64,000 nucleotides of DNA from Sphingobacterium bovistauri (GCF_020295405.1 NZ_JADEYP010000014.1:35955-99954), one strand, 5' to 3'; positions 28,916 through 38,250 are shown, counted from the stretch's first letter. Notes: a model not told the origin generated them from the letters alone. Program-made: numbers and translations.

Positions 28916-29746
28916 ATGAGAATTATTGCAATGTTATTTTTGCTTATTAATACAAGTGTTTCCTATGGGCAAGAAATTAATTTTGAGAATTTATTGAATC
29001 TTTATGTAAATAATAAGAATTATTCAGACAAAGTTTTAATAGGAATGGGGTATAAGTTATCTAATGGAATTACTGATACTACCGCTATATATAGTTCAAA
29101 GGATAATAATTCTATTTTAATAAAGAGTTTTGGACTTAAAAGTCAAAATAATTACTTGTGTTATATTTTCAAAAACAATTTGCAAGCAAATAAAATTATT
29201 GATTATTTAAATTCAGATTCTTATAAGATTTTAGATAAAAAAGAAAATTTATTTGAATTTACAGCTTTTAATCCCAATATCTATATTACTGCAAAATATA
29301 TTACTAATGGACAATATCAGGGATATAATTTTCTAAAAATTGAATCCCGTCAAAATAAAGGTTCTATGTATATGGTTGGTCAAAAAGGTGGTAAAACAAT
29401 AGCGAAAGAAAGCCTTCCTGGTACAAAAGGATTAATAGAAGTTGATGTAAATCCAGAGCCACCGGGTGGCATAGGAGTATTTAGACAATGGATTGCAGAT
29501 AATTATTTTTATCCAAAGGAAGCTATTGATAACAAAGTCTCTGGTACTGTTGTCGCATCTTTTGATGTAGACTTAGATGGTCGTTTAAACAATATTAAAA
29601 TAATACGTGACATAGGCTATGGTACAGGTCAAGCATTTATTAATGTGCTGAAAAAATCTCCTAAATGGAAGCCAGCTACTATTAAAAATAAACCAGTTGT
29701 AACGTCTTTTAGTTTACCTTTAAAATTAGATTTAAGTGGGCTCTAG
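28916..29746 (+). CDS. Secreted protein with TonB C-terminal domain
   Basis: 276 residues with signal peptide (1-19) and an unrecognised N-terminal region (about 20-180). The last 90 residues are a TonB_C domain: YFYPKEAIDNKVSGTVVASF, the DGRLNNIKIIRD strand and a final LPLKLDL strand. Real TonB needs an N-terminal membrane anchor and Pro-rich spacer; here only a cleavable-looking signal is seen, so energy transduction is unproven. It lies 46 bp after the sialidase and before the terminator, so it may be the last gene of the operon. Its coding sequence is more AT-rich than its neighbours. Confidence 0.75.
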   Translation: MRIIAMLFLLINTSVSYGQEINFENLLNLYVNNKNYSDKVLIGMGYKLSNGITDTTAIYSSKDNNSILIKSFGLKSQNNYLCYIFKNNLQANKIIDYLNSDSYKILDKKENLFEFTAFNPNIYITAKYITNGQYQGYNFLKIESRQNKGSMYMVGQKGGKTIAKESLPGTKGLIEVDVNPEPPGGIGVFRQWIADNYFYPKEAIDNKVSGTVVASFDVDLDGRLNNIKIIRDIGYGTGQAFINVLKKSPKWKPATIKNKPVVTSFSLPLKLDLSGL

Positions 29747-29747
29747 A

Positions 29748-29788
29748 AAACAAGAAACGCTGTTCAATTTGAACAGCGTTTCTTGTTT
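29748..29788. terminator. Strong bidirectional terminator
   Basis: Perfect 19-bp stem from AAACAAGAAACGCTGTTCA (29748-29766) to its complement (29770-29788), 3-nt loop. It closes the Nan operon (+) and the arginine decarboxylase gene (-). Confidence 0.85.
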
Positions 29789-29794
29789 ATGTTT

Positions 29795-31186
29795 TTATTG
29801 GTAGCCCAATAATTTCATTACTTGTTTTGAATTTTGCTCTTCTCCGAAAACTTCATAGTTGAAAGTTTCGTCTCTATTGCGGCGTATCAATACGTGCTTA
29901 GGAGAAGGTAACAGACAGTGGTGGATACCACCATAGCCTGACAATACATCTTGGTAAGCCCCCGTATGGAAGAATCCCAAATACTGTACTTTACGTGTTT
30001 TAGGCATGAAAACCGAGTTCATGTGCGCTTCTTGATTGTAATAATCTTGACCATCACATGTGATACCGCCTAAGTTTACACGTTCGTATTCCGAATCCCA
30101 GTTATTAATTGGTAACAAAATATATTTTTGGTTCAATGCCCACACATCTGGTAAATTTGTGATGAATGAACCATCAATCATAAACCATTTTTCACGGTCA
30201 TTTTGTTGTTTACGACCCAAAACTTTGTATAGAATACCTGAAGCTTCTGCCACCGTATATTTACCAAATTCGGTAATAATATCTGGTTCCATTACTTCGT
30301 GGTGCGCACAGATTTGTTTGATGCGGTTTACGATTTCGTTAACCATGTATTCATAATCAAAATCATGAACCAATGAATCTTTGAAAGGCATACCACCACC
30401 GATATCTAATGTATCTAAGTCTGGATTGATTTTCTTGAATTTACAGTAGAGTGTTACATATTTTTCCAACTCGTTCCAATAGTATGGTGTATCCGAAATA
30501 CCAGAATTGATGAAAAAATGTAATAATTTCACTTTAAAGTTCGGATTATCTGCAATCTTGTTGTTATAAAATTCAATAACATCTTCTTGACGAATACCTA
30601 AACGCGAAGTATAAAATTGTGAATCAGGCTGTTCTTCAGATGCTATACGAACGCCCAATGCGCATGGTTCTTCTAGCTCTATCTCATCATCATACAAGTT
30701 GAATTCCTCTTTGTTATCCAACACAGGAATGATATTCTTGTATCCATCATGAATCATATCAATGATGTATTGTTTGTATTGATACGTTTTGAAACCATTA
30801 CAAATTACCGTAATATCTTTTGTTACAGTACCCTGACGCTCCAAAGAATCGATCATCGGCATATCAAATGCAGATGAAGTCTCCAAGTGGATATCATTTT
30901 TCAACGCTTCTTCTACGATATGTTTGAAGTGCGATGATTTGGTACAATAACAGTATTTATACGAACCGCGGTAGTTGTGTTTCAAAATCGCGGTTTGAAA
31001 CAATATCTTCGCTTGTTGTATTTTTTTACTGACAATCGGTAAGTACGTAAAACGCAATGGCGTGCCATACGTCTCAATCATTTCCATCAAGTTCAAATCG
31101 TGGAAATACAATTCGTCGTCGATGATTTCGAATCCGTCTTGGGGAAAACCAACACTTAAGTCAAGAAATTCCTGATAGCTCTGCAT
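29795..31186 (-). CDS. speA: Biosynthetic-type arginine decarboxylase (short Bacteroidota form)
   Basis: 463 residues of the fold-type III PLP decarboxylase family. The PLP Lys is likely K83 (KYCYCTKSSHF), followed by the glycine-rich phosphate loop LDIGGGMPFKDS (about 260) and EFGKYTVAEA. It decarboxylates arginine to agmatine for polyamine synthesis. It is shorter than E. coli SpeA (658), but this length is normal in Bacteroidota. It is divergent from argS, with a TATCTTTG promoter box 16 bp upstream. Confidence 0.85.
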   Translation of the reverse strand: MQSYQEFLDLSVGFPQDGFEIIDDELYFHDLNLMEMIETYGTPLRFTYLPIVSKKIQQAKILFQTAILKHNYRGSYKYCYCTKSSHFKHIVEEALKNDIHLETSSAFDMPMIDSLERQGTVTKDITVICNGFKTYQYKQYIIDMIHDGYKNIIPVLDNKEEFNLYDDEIELEEPCALGVRIASEEQPDSQFYTSRLGIRQEDVIEFYNNKIADNPNFKVKLLHFFINSGISDTPYYWNELEKYVTLYCKFKKINPDLDTLDIGGGMPFKDSLVHDFDYEYMVNEIVNRIKQICAHHEVMEPDIITEFGKYTVAEASGILYKVLGRKQQNDREKWFMIDGSFITNLPDVWALNQKYILLPINNWDSEYERVNLGGITCDGQDYYNQEAHMNSVFMPKTRKVQYLGFFHTGAYQDVLSGYGGIHHCLLPSPKHVLIRRNRDETFNYEVFGEEQNSKQVMKLLGYQ

Positions 31187-31201
31187 TTTTTATTATTTTT
31201 G

Positions 31202-31209
31202 CAAAGATA
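31202..31209 (-). promoter_or_regulatory. -7 element of arginine decarboxylase
   Basis: Minus-strand TATCTTTG, with TTT in place of TTG 20 bp upstream. The start codon at 31186 follows by 16 bp, so the leader is very short. Confidence 0.55.
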
Positions 31210-31294
31210 TACTTTCATAATGAATACCTAAATACCTAAGGTGTTATTTTTCTCATTCATTATCAGAAAGATAGAATTATTACGCAATATTTAC

Positions 31295-33079
31295 ATGGCT
31301 AATTCGATACAAGATACACTAGTTCAACAAACTGTTGCCGCTGTCAAGGCACTTTATGGTGCTGATATTCCAGAAACACAGATTTCTCTACAAGAGACAA
31401 GAAAGGAATTTGAAGGACAAATCACTGTCGTTACTTTTCCAGTAACTCGTTTTTCAAAAAAATCACCAGAACAAACTGGTACGGAGATAGGTGAGTATTT
31501 ACAACAAAATATTCAAGAGATTTCATCTTTCAATGTAATCAAAGGATTTTTAAATATTTCTTTGTCGGATTCGTATTGGATTGCTTTGTTGAATAATACG
31601 ATTGCTGCTCAAGATTTTGGAAAGTTTCCTGCTAATGGTAAAAAGTTAATGGTGGAATATTCATCGCCAAATACGAATAAACCATTGCACTTAGGACATA
31701 TTCGTAACAACTTATTAGGCTATTCTGTTGCAGAGATATTGAAAGCTTATGGTTACGATATTATCAAAGCGAACTTGGTAAATGACCGTGGTGTCCATAT
31801 CTGTAAATCGATGTTAGCATGGCAGAAATTTGGAAATGGTGAAACACCAGAATCTTCAGGCTTGAAAGGTGATCACTTGGTAGGTAAATACTATGTGGTA
31901 TTTGATAAAGAATACAAAAAAGAAATCGAAGCATTAAAAGAAGCAGGTCAAACAGAAGATGAGGCTAAGAAAAACGCTCCATTAATGCTGGAAACCCAAG
32001 AGATGTTACGTCAATGGGAAGCAGGCAATGAAGAAGTGATTGCGCTTTGGTCAAAAATGAACGGTTGGGTGTATGCAGGTTTTGAGAAGACATATAAACA
32101 ATTAGGTGTCGATTTCGATAAATTTTATTACGAATCAAATACCTATTTATTAGGTAAAGATATTATTCAAGAAGGTCTAAATAGCGGTGTTTTCTTCAAA
32201 AAAGAAGACAACTCGGTGTGGATTGATTTGACAGATGAAGGTTTAGATCAAAAATTGGTATTGAGAGGAGATGGAACTTCTGTTTACATCACACAAGATT
32301 TGGGTACCGCACAATTGAAATATGACGAATTCGGTATGAGTGAGTCTATTTATGTGGTCGGTAATGAGCAAGATTATCACTTCAAAGTGTTGTTTTCTAT
32401 TCTGAAAAAATTAGGTAAATCTTGGGCTGATGGTTTATTCCATTTATCATACGGCATGGTAGATCTACCTTCTGGTAAGATGAAATCTCGCGAAGGAACA
32501 GTGGTGGATGCCGATGATTTGATGGCTGAAATGATTGAGACAGCTAAATCACGTACAGAAGAATTAGGTAAAACTGAAGGATTCACTGAGGAAGAAAAAT
32601 CAGAACTATACGATACTATTGGTATGGGTGCGCTGAAATATTTTCTATTGAAAGTAGATCCTAAAAAACGCTTATTGTTTGACCCGAATGAATCTGTCGA
32701 TTTTCAAGGGCATACAGGTCCTTTTATTCAATACACACATGCACGTATCAAATCGGTATTACGTAAAGCAGAATTTTCAACTAATGCTGTGGTAACAGTA
32801 CCTGCTACTATTTCTTCTTATGAGCGTGATTTGATTCAGGTTCTTGGTGAATTCCCTAATGAAATCGAAATTTCCGCTAAGGAATTTAGTCCAGCACAAT
32901 TGGCAAATTATGTGTATGATGTGGCTAAGTTTTATAATAAATTTTATCACGAAGAGACCATTTTGAAAGCTGAGGATATGGATGTGAAAACTTTCCGTCT
33001 ACATTTGTCAGCTTCAGCTGCTAAAGTAATAGCAAAAGGAATGAAATTGCTAGGAATACAAGTTCCTGAAAGAATGTAA
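31295..33079 (+). CDS. argS: Arginyl-tRNA synthetase
   Basis: Charges tRNA-Arg. 594 residues: N-terminal Add1 domain, class I HIGH motif as HLGHIRNN (about 132-139), KMSK motif as KMKSREG (about 394), C-terminal DALR anticodon domain. I start at ATG 31295 (MANSIQ); the GTG at 31241 would add 18 hydrophobic residues not expected in ArgRS. Its terminator lies at 33105-33142. Confidence 0.96.
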   Translation: MANSIQDTLVQQTVAAVKALYGADIPETQISLQETRKEFEGQITVVTFPVTRFSKKSPEQTGTEIGEYLQQNIQEISSFNVIKGFLNISLSDSYWIALLNNTIAAQDFGKFPANGKKLMVEYSSPNTNKPLHLGHIRNNLLGYSVAEILKAYGYDIIKANLVNDRGVHICKSMLAWQKFGNGETPESSGLKGDHLVGKYYVVFDKEYKKEIEALKEAGQTEDEAKKNAPLMLETQEMLRQWEAGNEEVIALWSKMNGWVYAGFEKTYKQLGVDFDKFYYESNTYLLGKDIIQEGLNSGVFFKKEDNSVWIDLTDEGLDQKLVLRGDGTSVYITQDLGTAQLKYDEFGMSESIYVVGNEQDYHFKVLFSILKKLGKSWADGLFHLSYGMVDLPSGKMKSREGTVVDADDLMAEMIETAKSRTEELGKTEGFTEEEKSELYDTIGMGALKYFLLKVDPKKRLLFDPNESVDFQGHTGPFIQYTHARIKSVLRKAEFSTNAVVTVPATISSYERDLIQVLGEFPNEIEISAKEFSPAQLANYVYDVAKFYNKFYHEETILKAEDMDVKTFRLHLSASAAKVIAKGMKLLGIQVPERM

Positions 33080-33104
33080 TTAATATTTCATTTATCATAA
33101 TATT

Positions 33105-33142
33105 AAATAATCTAATCATATTTTGGTTAGATTATTTTTTTT
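33105..33142 (+). terminator. Intrinsic terminator after argS
   Basis: Perfect 11-bp stem AAATAATCTAA / TTAGATTATTT, 11-nt loop, then eight T. Confidence 0.8.
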
Positions 33143-33157
33143 GAGGAATGAGCTGAC

Positions 33158-33165
33158 TATATTTG
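33158..33165 (+). promoter_or_regulatory. -7 element of the Gfo/Idh/MocA gene
   Basis: TATATTTG, 27 bp before the ATG at 33192. No good TTG at 19-21 bp. Confidence 0.4.
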
Positions 33166-33191
33166 GCATCTTATATGCACCATATAAAATT

Positions 33192-34274
33192 ATGAAAAGA
33201 TATAAAGTAGGATTAATAGGTTTTTCAATAGGTGGACATGTATTTCATGCACCATTTATTGCTAGTAATCCAGATTTAGAACTATATAAAGTAACTGCGC
33301 GCAAAGAAGAGCAGCAAAAAATGTTGGCTGAACGTTATCCAGATGCTATTGGTGTCCTATCGTCGGATGATATCATCAATGATCCAGAAGTGGATATCGT
33401 CGTGGTAGCTACTTCCAATGATGTACATTATAGCTTAACTAAGCAAGCTTTAGAAGCAGGAAAGCATGTTGTCGTTGAAAAGCCTTTTACGAATACGACA
33501 GTAGAGGCAGACGAATTGATTGCATTGGCAAAAGAAAAAAGATTGTTATTATCCGTACATCATAATGCTCGTTTTCATTCGGATTTTAAAACGGTAAAAC
33601 GTGTTTTGGCGGAAGGCAGATTGGGTCGAGTAGTCAGTTATGAGGGACGTTTTGATCGTTTCCGTAATTTTTTGAGAGATGGAGCTTGGCGAGAACAAGA
33701 TTTACCTGGTTCTGGTATTCATTATGATTTAGGAGCACACTTAATAGATCAAGCATTGCAATTATTTGGTCATCCAGAGTTTGTTTTTGCAGACCTGAGA
33801 GCGCAACGTGATGGTGCAACAGTTGTTGATGATTTTGAATATATATTATCTTACCCTCGCCTGAAAGTAACCTTGAAAGGTCAGATGTTAGCAAAAGAAC
33901 CAACACCTCGTTTCGCAATATATGGTATTAATGGTTCGTTTGTAAAGAAAGGCGTAGATCCGCAAGAAAACTTATTGAGAGCTGGTATTCGTCCAGAATC
34001 TAAACCAGATTGGGGGGTGGAATCTGCTAATATACAGGGGTCGCTTTCATTGCTTGAAAATAGTGAAGATGTACACGAATATGTCTTAAGTGAGGTTGGT
34101 GCAGGACAAGATTTTTATAGAAATATTGTAGCTACGTTAAAAGGTGAAGAGTCATTATTGATAAAGCCGGAGGAAGCAAGAGACGTAATTCGTATTCTAG
34201 AGTTGGGTGATATCTCTTGGAGAGAACGAAGAACGGTGCCGGTTGAAGGTGAGTTGATTTCGTCAAAATATTAA
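33192..34274 (+). CDS. Gfo/Idh/MocA-family NAD(P)-dependent oxidoreductase
   Basis: 360 residues: N-terminal Rossmann domain (about 4-125) with GLIGFSIGGHVFHAPF, the family EKPFTNT motif (about 96) and a C-terminal GFO_IDH_MocA_C domain with PGSGIHYDLGAHLIDQA carrying the catalytic His/Asp. The substrate is not identifiable. I start at ATG 33192, behind the promoter box; the frame runs upstream to 33123 but starts there would fall before the transcript. Single gene with its own terminator. Confidence 0.88.
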   Translation: MKRYKVGLIGFSIGGHVFHAPFIASNPDLELYKVTARKEEQQKMLAERYPDAIGVLSSDDIINDPEVDIVVVATSNDVHYSLTKQALEAGKHVVVEKPFTNTTVEADELIALAKEKRLLLSVHHNARFHSDFKTVKRVLAEGRLGRVVSYEGRFDRFRNFLRDGAWREQDLPGSGIHYDLGAHLIDQALQLFGHPEFVFADLRAQRDGATVVDDFEYILSYPRLKVTLKGQMLAKEPTPRFAIYGINGSFVKKGVDPQENLLRAGIRPESKPDWGVESANIQGSLSLLENSEDVHEYVLSEVGAGQDFYRNIVATLKGEESLLIKPEEARDVIRILELGDISWRERRTVPVEGELISSKY

Positions 34275-34316
34275 ATGAAAAATTCCACAATTATTCTTTG
34301 TGGGATTTTTCATTTA
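34274..34316 (+). terminator. Terminator after the Gfo/Idh/MocA gene
   Basis: 18-bp stem (34274-34290 with its complement ending 34314) with one G-T pair, arms AAATGAAAAATTCCACAA and TTGTGGGATTTTTCATTT, loop near 34291-34297. Confidence 0.75.
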
Positions 34317-34325
34317 ATATAATAC

Positions 34326-34356
34326 TTGTCATATATCCAAAGACGACCTATCTTTG
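34326..34356 (+). promoter_or_regulatory. Promoter of the BaiN/YhiN-like gene
   Basis: TTG 34326-34328, 20 bp, TATCTTTG 34349-34356: full consensus. It overlaps the first in-frame TTG (34326), which rules that codon out as start. Confidence 0.75.
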
Positions 34357-34376
34357 GCATTCTAATTAGTAAGATA

Positions 34377-35573
34377 GTGGTAAACTACGATGCAATAATT
34401 ATTGGTGCTGGAGCTTGTGGATTAATGTGTGCGGCGCAGGCAGGTTTGTTAGGTAAGAAAACGCTCGTTCTCGAACGCAATGATAAACCAGGTGCTAAAA
34501 TTTTAATCTCTGGAGGAGGTCGTTGTAATTATACTAACTTAGGTACTTCCATTGAAAATTTTGTATCAGAAAATCCTAGATTTTTGAATACTGTCTTTTC
34601 ACAATGGACAGTAGATGATACCATTCAATTTTTTGAGAATTTCGGAGGTATAAAGCCGCAAGAGAAAACTTTAGGACAATTATTTCCAACTACTAATAAG
34701 GCTAAAGATATTGTCTCAACATTTACGAAAATACTCTTTGAGACAGGGCAAGATTTGTGGTTGAATACCTTGGTGAAATCAATTGACAAAGTCGAAAATG
34801 ATTATCTTATTCAAATAGAGCGAGAAGGAAAGGAGCAAAGGTTATTTACTTCCAAAATTGTTTTTGCTTCAGGAGGTCTACCGGTGCAAAAACTTGGAGC
34901 TTCTGATTTCGCAATCCGTGTTGCACGCCAGTTCGATATGGAAATCATACAAACTGCTCCTGCATTAGTTCCGATGACTATTACTGGGAAAGATGCAGAT
35001 TGGTATGCTTCTTTATCTGGAAATTCCGTTTTTGCACGCGTATACAACGACAAGAATTCATTTGAGGAGAATATTCTTTTTACGCACTGGGGACTTAGTG
35101 GACCTGCGATTTTGCAAATTTCTTCGTATTGGAAGGCAGGAGAAATCTTTACGATTGATTTACTCCCAAAATTTAAATTAGAAGACATTATTAAGCAAGA
35201 ACGAAATAATGGCGGCAAAAGACTCGTGGGACAGATACTCAATGACTTTTTTACAAAAAAAATGGTTGATGCTTTAGGGAAATTTCTGCCTTTGGATATT
35301 AAAATTGCTTCCTTAAGCAAAGCTGATGCACACTTGATTGTAGATACAATTCACAAATTCAAAGTTAAACCCGCAGGCGACAAAGGTTACGATAAAGCTG
35401 AGGTCATGCGTGGTGGAATTGCTACTGCTGAATTAAACCCAAAAACATTAGAGTCCAAGAAAAATCCAGGACTGTACTTTGGTGGCGAAGCGGTGGATAT
35501 TACGGGCTGGCTTGGTGGATATAACTTTCAATGGGCATGGGCGGCTGGTTATGCAATGGCACAAGATCTTTAA
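34377..35573 (+). CDS. NAD(P)/FAD-dependent oxidoreductase, BaiN/YhiN (HI0933) family
   Basis: 398 residues from the GTG at 34377. The FAD motif IIIGAGACGLMCA begins at residue 6, and the family signatures ISGGGRCNYTN (about 45) and the C-terminal GLYFGGEAVDITGWLGGYN are clear. The promoter at 34326-34356 decides the start: earlier codons lie inside the promoter. The role of the family is largely unknown; BaiN acts on bile acids in Clostridium, HI0933 is structurally known only. Single-gene unit. Confidence 0.88.
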   Translation: MVNYDAIIIGAGACGLMCAAQAGLLGKKTLVLERNDKPGAKILISGGGRCNYTNLGTSIENFVSENPRFLNTVFSQWTVDDTIQFFENFGGIKPQEKTLGQLFPTTNKAKDIVSTFTKILFETGQDLWLNTLVKSIDKVENDYLIQIEREGKEQRLFTSKIVFASGGLPVQKLGASDFAIRVARQFDMEIIQTAPALVPMTITGKDADWYASLSGNSVFARVYNDKNSFEENILFTHWGLSGPAILQISSYWKAGEIFTIDLLPKFKLEDIIKQERNNGGKRLVGQILNDFFTKKMVDALGKFLPLDIKIASLSKADAHLIVDTIHKFKVKPAGDKGYDKAEVMRGGIATAELNPKTLESKKNPGLYFGGEAVDITGWLGGYNFQWAWAAGYAMAQDL

Positions 35574-35619
35574 TTTAAAATTGTTGTTTCATAAAAAATA
35601 AATCAAAGGTACTTGTGGA

Positions 35620-35635
35620 TACAAAAGTTTTTGTA
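35620..35635. promoter_or_regulatory. Dyad TACAAAA-GT-TTTTGTA
   Basis: Perfect 7-bp inverted repeat with 2-bp spacer, about 220 bp before the receiver gene. It may be a protein-binding site; no partner is known. Confidence 0.35.
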
Positions 35636-35645
35636 AATTGCAGGG

Positions 35646-35677
35646 AACTATATAGTATGTCTACATAGTATATAGTT
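35646..35677. promoter_or_regulatory. Long inverted repeat upstream of the signalling cluster
   Basis: 14-bp arms AACTATATAGTATG / CATAGTATATAGTT with one mismatch and a 4-bp loop (TCTA). No T-run follows, so it is not a terminator. It could be an operator or a leader hairpin. Confidence 0.45.
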
Positions 35678-35854
35678 TAGAAATATGAAAAACAATAATG
35701 CATTTTTAAAATAATCTCCGAACCTACAGTCTATTAGCGGTATAAGTGTGTTGTTTATTTACGTATACCATGTTGGGAAATAGCTTGTTGATGCTTTTTT
35801 CTCTTCATTTTTATGTTAATCCGATTGTAAAGGGTGGTTTTAACCTGTGAATTC

Positions 35855-36265
35855 ATGCGTGTAACGCTTGTTGAAGATAATGCTATCTTCTGTTTTCTTT
35901 TTGAAAAATTTTTAGAAGATTATCCTTCTAAAAAAATTGAAATTCAGCTTTTTTCTGATGGTAAGAAGGCTTGGGATCATTTTGTTTCAATTAAAAATGA
36001 ACCAAATTTATTCCCTGATATCTTATTTTTAGATATTAATATGCCTATTATGAACGGCTGGGAGTTATTGGAGAATTTATTAGTAAATGATTTTGATTTT
36101 ATTCGTGAAAATCCAATCTATATTGTGAGTTCATCAAAAAGTTCTTTAGATACATCGAAGTGTGAAGAGTATAGCTTTATAACTGATTATATAACTAAAC
36201 CTATACAGAGAGAGGGGATTTATAAAATATTAGATGAATATCTCAACCAAAAACTAAATCCGTAG
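35855..36265 (+). CDS. Single-domain response regulator
   Basis: 136 residues, only a receiver domain. Acidic pocket VEDN (about 5-8), phospho-acceptor in LFLDINMPIMNG (Asp about 59), Ser in IVSSSKS and Lys in YITKPIQ. No output domain, so it must act through a partner. I start at ATG 35855; the GTG at 35834 only adds seven residues. It opens a same-strand run with the acyltransferase, E1-like protein and two kinases. Confidence 0.9.
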   Translation: MRVTLVEDNAIFCFLFEKFLEDYPSKKIEIQLFSDGKKAWDHFVSIKNEPNLFPDILFLDINMPIMNGWELLENLLVNDFDFIRENPIYIVSSSKSSLDTSKCEEYSFITDYITKPIQREGIYKILDEYLNQKLNP

Positions 36266-36333
36266 ATGTTTTAAATCTCTAATAGTTACCATACTTAAGA
36301 ATTATTTATTTACAATTTTAATGGCTTTTTAAA

Positions 36334-37146
36334 GTGGCATTAGTATTTAAAGAAGGGCGACCTGTAGTCAGATTAAGAGCTTTTAGAGCCATAGATGACC
36401 CGAAAACTTGTGAACGTTTTATTGCAGGACATGAACATGTTCTCACAGCGATAGGTGTTAAAAAAGTTACTTCTTCCAAAAACGATTGGATGTATAATCC
36501 AGCTGCATTTGTACTTATTGTAGAATCGTTAGATGGAGAGAATGTGTATGGTGGCGCACGTATACATGTCGCTGGGGGTACACAACCACTTCCAATTGAA
36601 GAGGCCACAGGAAAAATGGATCCTTCGATTTTTGACCTTGTTTGGGATTATGCGCAAGATGGAACTGGTGAAGGCTGCGGTCTATGGAATTCTAGAGAAA
36701 TAGCAGGATATGGTATTGGAAGTATTTTTTTAACCCGAGCGGCAATAGCTATTGCACCGCAGATCGGCATTAAGTCTTTGTTTGCTTTATGTGCACCTTA
36801 TACTATTAATCTTACCAAATGTGTTGGTTATAGGCAAGAAACTAGTGTCGGTAATAATGGAACATTTTATTATCCAAAATTAGATCTTTTGGCCACAACG
36901 ATGATCCTTGATAACGTATCGACAATGAGTTTAGCTTCGGAAGACGATAAAAATGCAATTATCGCTTTACGTGATAATCTAAATTGTACTAGGATAGAAG
37001 TGTTGCGATCGAAAGAGATTGAAATTCAATATCAATTGGGGTTAGACTTTAAAGGAACATGGAATCTAAGTGAAATCATTGCAAATGCTTCTAAGAGAAC
37101 TAAGTTGGATAAGGATTTGGAAGAGAATGAAATTCAGATTATGTAA
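36334..37146 (+). CDS. GNAT-like acyltransferase fold protein in signalling cluster
   Basis: 270 residues from a GTG start; the frame is closed by TAA at 36319, so no upstream ATG exists. The central part has the GNAT look: beta strand VLIVESLDGENVYGGARI, then the acyl-CoA loop region REIAGYGIGSIFLTRAAIA and strand IKSLFALCAPYTI. It recalls N-acyl-amino-acid-synthase/autoinducer-synthase-like GNAT proteins. The C-terminal 70 residues are unassigned. Substrate unknown. It is 15 bp before the E1-like gene, so probably works with it. Confidence 0.6.
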   Translation: MALVFKEGRPVVRLRAFRAIDDPKTCERFIAGHEHVLTAIGVKKVTSSKNDWMYNPAAFVLIVESLDGENVYGGARIHVAGGTQPLPIEEATGKMDPSIFDLVWDYAQDGTGEGCGLWNSREIAGYGIGSIFLTRAAIAIAPQIGIKSLFALCAPYTINLTKCVGYRQETSVGNNGTFYYPKLDLLATTMILDNVSTMSLASEDDKNAIIALRDNLNCTRIEVLRSKEIEIQYQLGLDFKGTWNLSEIIANASKRTKLDKDLEENEIQIM

Positions 37147-37161
37147 TTATTCCCTAAACTT

Positions 37162-38250
37162 ATGATAAATTCTTTGGAAAATAAATTTTTGTACAAACCT
37201 ATATTCTTCCGTAATACAAACAGTGAAGAGAAACGACTCTTGGAAGAGTTGATGAAAGGCGATGATGTAGCATTCGTTTTTGATGAAATAGAGCGGCAGA
37301 TAGCGGAACTAATTCGTTGTAGATTTCCTATGGGTGTTAGTGATGATAAAGCTGAAGACTTACGAAAAAATATTTTGGGAGATAGGAATGTAAACGAATT
37401 TGGAGTTTGGGTATATTATCCTTGGAGAAAAACAGTAGTTCATATTTTAGATGAACAGGAATTTATAGAGGTAAGGACGAATCGCAATCAGCTTAAAATA
37501 TCAATTGAAGAACGTCAAAAGTTAGCATCTAAAAAAATAGGAATCATAGGATTGTCTGTAGGTCAGTCTATTGCTTTGACTATTGCTATGGAGCGAATAT
37601 GTGGGGGATTAAGATTAGCTGATTTTGATACACTTGATCTGAGCAATATGAATAGACTTCGTACAGGATTATTTAATCTTTCTGTTCCAAAAGTAGTGAT
37701 TTCAGCAAGAGAAATTGCTGAAATTGATCCTTTTTTAGATGTTGATATTTACCCTGACGGTGTTGATGAATCTAATTTTGACGAATTTTTAAATGGGCGT
37801 GGAGGTATAGATGTTTTAGTAGAGGTATGCGATAGTTTTGAAGTAAAGATCAAAAGTAGATTGCATGCTCGTAAGGCTAAGATTCCTGTAGTAATGGATA
37901 CGAATGATAGAGGTATGTTAGATATTGAGCGCTTTGATTTAGAGCCCAATAGACCGCTATTGCATGGGTTGGCAGATGGGCTTACCGAAGAGAATCTAAT
38001 TCATCTTTCTAAAGAAGAAAAGATGGGGTATCTAATGAAAATTGTAGATGCAGGTAATCTATCAGAAAGGATGAAAATGTCAATTCCTGAGATAAATCGC
38101 ACTTTAGCTTCTTGGCCACAATTGGCTTCTGAAGTTTTTCTGGGTGGTGCCATTACAACTACAGTGTGCCGTGAAATATTACTCGGTCATTCAATTAAAT
38201 CAGGCAGACATTATATGGATGTAGAAAAATTGATCAAAAGTGATAAATAA
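37162..38250 (+). CDS. ThiF/E1-like adenylyltransferase
   Basis: 362 residues. An N-terminal region (about 1-115) is unassigned. A ThiF/MoeB Rossmann domain follows: IGIIGLSVGQSIALTIA (nucleotide loop, about 129), LADFDTLDLSNMNRL with the Asp and Arg of the ATP site (about 153), and DVLVEVCDSFEVKIKSR (about 215). The domain adenylates the C-terminus of a small protein or peptide in known members. The usual CxxC zinc pairs are not seen. Related Rv1355c-type proteins carry a nitroreductase-like domain behind ThiF; this one ends before it. No ubiquitin-like partner is adjacent. Confidence 0.8.
   Translation: MINSLENKFLYKPIFFRNTNSEEKRLLEELMKGDDVAFVFDEIERQIAELIRCRFPMGVSDDKAEDLRKNILGDRNVNEFGVWVYYPWRKTVVHILDEQEFIEVRTNRNQLKISIEERQKLASKKIGIIGLSVGQSIALTIAMERICGGLRLADFDTLDLSNMNRLRTGLFNLSVPKVVISAREIAEIDPFLDVDIYPDGVDESNFDEFLNGRGGIDVLVEVCDSFEVKIKSRLHARKAKIPVVMDTNDRGMLDIERFDLEPNRPLLHGLADGLTEENLIHLSKEEKMGYLMKIVDAGNLSERMKMSIPEINRTLASWPQLASEVFLGGAITTTVCREILLGHSIKSGRHYMDVEKLIKSDK

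Noticed and set aside
34811..35320. 169-codon minus-strand frame
   Set aside because: Lies fully inside the BaiN/YhiN-like gene, whose motifs are clear; the antisense protein has no recognisable pattern.
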